A stretch of DNA of 7,687 nucleotides from an uncultured Labedella sp. (GTDB lineage Bacteria > Actinomycetota > Actinomycetes > Actinomycetales > Microbacteriaceae). Each line of letters starts with the position of its first letter. Position 1 is the first letter of the stretch. Of the stretch, positions 5,768 to 7,687 are shown piece by piece. The translations under genes were made by a program, and so were the position numbers. The notes below the pieces were generated by a model, which was given only the letters and a program-made list of their open reading frames with translations, did no database searches and was not told where the DNA came from. The DNA lies in assembly GCA_934636065.1 (NCBI GenBank), contig CAKTZW010000076.1, positions 1 through 7,687 of the forward strand, written 5' to 3'.

Positions 5768-7635
5768 CGGACACCCTCGCGCTCGCCGGCGCACTCCGCG
5801 GCTGGGACGACGACCGTCTCCGAGCGCTGCTCGAGGCGCGGGGCGTGCCCGACGACGAACGCATCGGCGACCTCTTCGATCTGGCGGAGTACCTGCTCGA
5901 CCGCTCGCGGCTCGAGGCGGCGGTGCGCCGACTCGATCGACGGACGCTCGTCGTCCTCGCCGCCGCGGCCGAGCTCGACCGGCCCTTCGCCGCCGAGGAG
6001 CTGATCGCCCTCGTCGCCCGTCGAGCGGGCACCGGCTCCGGTTGGGAGGCCGACGACCTCGAGGAGGGCAGAGCGCATGCCGCGACCGCCGGCCTCCTCC
6101 TCGTCGGCGACCTCGACGTCCCGATCGGAGCCGTCGGCAACGCGCTGCGTGCGATCGACGCCGGAACGCTGTCACTCGACGTCCTCGTCTCCGAACCGAG
6201 ACCGAGCACCCTCGCGCCCTCGGCCGACGCCGGCCGCGTCGCGACCGTCTCGGCGGAGCGGGCATTCCTCGCGTCGGCCCGCACAGGGGACCTCCTCGGC
6301 GCCCTGCTGCGCCACCCGGCGCGCGAGTTGGGACGCGGTGGACTGTCGCTCCCCGACGCCCGCCGACTCTCCACCATCGTCGGGACGGACGTCGACGACG
6401 TCGCGGCGCTCGTCGATCTCGCGTCGGCCGCCGGGCTCGTCTCCCTCGAGGACCGGTCGTGGCTCGTGACACCGTCGGGCCTCGACTGGCTCGGACGCGG
6501 CATCGCGGCCCGCTGGCAAGCGCTCGCCGAGTCGTGGCTCGCGGGCCTCTCACCGGAGATCCTCGCCGTCATGACGTCCACGCGACACGGTCAGCTCGGC
6601 GACCGGCTCGAGGCCTTCGCGCGCTGGTGGTTCCCCGCGGGCGGGGAGTGGCTGTCGTCCCGCATCGAGCGACTCGGGACGCGCTCGGACCTCCTGGGCC
6701 TCACCGTCGGCGGCGTCTGGAGCCCGGCCGCCGTCTCCTTGCTGACGGACGGCATCGACGCCGCGATAGCGGTTCTGGCACCGACCCTCCCGGCCGAGGT
6801 CGACAAGGTGTACGTGCAGAACGACCTCACCGTGATCGCTCCGGGACCGCTCCTCGCCCGCCTCGACAGCAGACTGCGCACCATGGCGGATCTCGAGTCC
6901 CGCTCGCACGCCTCGACGTACCGGCTGAGCGCCGCGAGCGTGGGACGGGCCCTGTCGAACGGGTCGACGCGCGACGACATCCTCGCGTTCCTCCGGTCGG
7001 TGTCGCTCACGGGCGTGCCGCAGCCGGTGGAGTACGTCGTCACCGAGGCGTCAGCCCGTCACGGGCTCGTGCGGGTCGGGCCCTTCTCGGCCACGGACGG
7101 GACGAATGCGGCCGGAGCCGCCTACGTAAGGTCGACCGACCGCGACTACCTCGCGGCGATCGGGGTCGACCAGACTCTCGCGCCGCTCGCCCTGCGGCCG
7201 GTCTCTCCGGTGTCTCCCGACCGGCTCGAGAGCGCGCTGCCGCCCGATGTCGTCTTCTGGGCCCTGCAGGACGCACGCTATCCCGTCGCGCCGGAGAGCG
7301 CCGACGGTCAGATCGTCGTCCTCGGCCGCGAACACGTCGCGGCGACGCGGCATCTCCGACTCCCCTCCGTCCATGCGCTCGTCGCGCGACTGCGCGCCTC
7401 GAGAGGCGAGGACGGCGAGGCCACCGATGCGGCGTGGCTCGGCCGCCAGCTCGACGAGGCGGTCAGACGCCGCAGCACGATCACCGTCGTCGTGCGCTTC
7501 CCGGACGGATCGGACCGCGAGTTGCGGCTCGAGGCCACCGGCCTCTCGGGAGGCCGCCTGCGCGGGCGGGACGCGAAGGCCGACGTGGAGCGGACCGTCC
7601 CCGTCCGCAGCATCGTCTCCGTCCTGCCCGGGTAG
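5764..7635 (+). CDS. Helicase-associated (XPB/Ssl2-like, Helicase_C_3) protein
   Basis: A 623-aa cytosolic protein of the actinobacterial family usually encoded just before an XPB-like DNA repair helicase (Rv0862c in mycobacteria, which I recall as longer, about 750 aa). Residues 1-120 are helical, with LRGWDDDRLRALLEARG (10-26) resembling a small nucleic-acid-binding helix pair. Winged-helix-like segments follow (about 180-245, ending WLVTPSGLDWLGRG). The family signature VYVQNDLTVIAPGPL begins at residue 349 and opens the Helicase_C_3 domain (about 345-470). The C-terminus (about 560-621, ITVVVRFPDGS then RLRGRDAKADVERTVPVRSI) looks like the beta-rich end of a WYL domain. There are no Walker A or DEAD/DEAH motifs, so it is not itself a helicase. 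GTG at 5764 has a partial GCAGG 5 nt upstream. It probably works in DNA repair or transcription-linked processing with the neighbouring helicase; this rests on synteny, not direct evidence. Confidence 0.85.
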   Translation: MTDTLALAGALRGWDDDRLRALLEARGVPDDERIGDLFDLAEYLLDRSRLEAAVRRLDRRTLVVLAAAAELDRPFAAEELIALVARRAGTGSGWEADDLEEGRAHAATAGLLLVGDLDVPIGAVGNALRAIDAGTLSLDVLVSEPRPSTLAPSADAGRVATVSAERAFLASARTGDLLGALLRHPARELGRGGLSLPDARRLSTIVGTDVDDVAALVDLASAAGLVSLEDRSWLVTPSGLDWLGRGIAARWQALAESWLAGLSPEILAVMTSTRHGQLGDRLEAFARWWFPAGGEWLSSRIERLGTRSDLLGLTVGGVWSPAAVSLLTDGIDAAIAVLAPTLPAEVDKVYVQNDLTVIAPGPLLARLDSRLRTMADLESRSHASTYRLSAASVGRALSNGSTRDDILAFLRSVSLTGVPQPVEYVVTEASARHGLVRVGPFSATDGTNAAGAAYVRSTDRDYLAAIGVDQTLAPLALRPVSPVSPDRLESALPPDVVFWALQDARYPVAPESADGQIVVLGREHVAATRHLRLPSVHALVARLRASRGEDGEATDAAWLGRQLDEAVRRRSTITVVVRFPDGSDRELRLEATGLSGGRLRGRDAKADVERTVPVRSIVSVLPG

Positions 7636-7676
7636 TGCGGCGCCCGCCACCTGCACCCGGCGCCACCGCGGGGCCG

Positions 7677-7682
7677 TAGACT
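7677..7682 (+). promoter_or_regulatory. -10 box (TAGACT) at the window edge, probable leaderless start of the next gene
   Basis: TAGACT lies in the short gap after the helicase-associated gene, and the window ends 5 nt later (TTGACC...). By analogy with serC and the two-TM gene, a start codon is expected about 6 nt after the box, just outside the window at about 7689. By synteny that gene should be an XPB-like helicase. Confidence 0.4.
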
Positions 7683-7687
7683 TGACC

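Noticed and set aside
5040..6581. Long minus-strand reading frame of 513 aa
   Set aside because: It is Ser/Arg-rich, runs antisense to the two-TM and helicase-associated genes and through the csp promoter, and matches no family. It is a GC-rich shadow frame.
7639..7664. Terminator after the helicase-associated gene (two GGCGCC copies)
   Set aside because: The 6-bp stem is made from self-complementary palindromes with a 14-nt loop and does not extend; too weak to call.

Overview
The window looks like chromosomal core sequence of a high-GC actinobacterium, most likely Microbacteriaceae (Clavibacter/Curtobacterium/Rathayibacter/Microbacterium type). Reasons: strongly GC-biased third codon positions, an IdeR/DtxR repressor closely matching the mycobacterial/corynebacterial protein, an actinobacterial-type SerC, a DUF3027 protein, a cold-shock protein with a long C-terminal tail, and an XPB-partner 'helicase-associated' protein. 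The set serC / DUF3027 / small two-TM protein / csp / helicase-associated protein resembles a neighbourhood I recall from mycobacteria (Rv0884c-Rv0861c). No mobile element, CRISPR array, tRNA or rRNA is visible.

Left part (1-2966, all minus strand). Transcription runs from an iron-responsive repressor (2271-2966) to an M23 (LytM-type) peptidase (1018-2022) and then an NlpC/P60 peptidase (17-793). The two hydrolases are diverged paralogues in their N-terminal half (basic, Pro/Ala/Ser-rich leader, signal/anchor helix ending in ALPAxA, a Y-x-ATTPEE-x-AA box, Ala-rich helix) but carry unrelated catalytic domains. Their start codons (TTG and GTG) are chosen from good Shine-Dalgarno sequences, which removes long artefactual N-terminal extensions. 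Both upstream regions contain 11-bp-phased direct repeats sharing the 9-mer CGGATAACG with GGATC exactly one 11-bp unit away. This suggests co-control by an OmpR/PhoB-type response regulator; MtrA is the natural candidate. It is the most interesting signal in the window.

Middle part (2967-4268). A short divergent intergenic region separates ideR from serC (3077-4189). serC appears to be transcribed leaderless from a TAGAAT box 6 nt before its ATG. A perfect 19-bp hairpin (4211-4252) separates serC from the convergent DUF3027 gene.

Right part (4269-7687). On the minus strand, a cold-shock protein gene (4879-5262) with a hairpin-rich leader overlaps the DUF3027 gene (4269-4886) by 8 nt. The DUF3027 protein ends in an extraordinary acidic tail. 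Divergent to them, on the plus strand, are a 91-aa two-TM membrane protein (5460-5735), also apparently leaderless, and a 623-aa Helicase_C_3 protein with a possible WYL-like C-terminus (5764-7635). The window ends in a TAGACT box that is probably the promoter of the next gene, which by synteny I expect to be an XPB-like helicase. I see no wholly new system: the protein families are known, and the novelty lies mainly in regulation and domain architecture.
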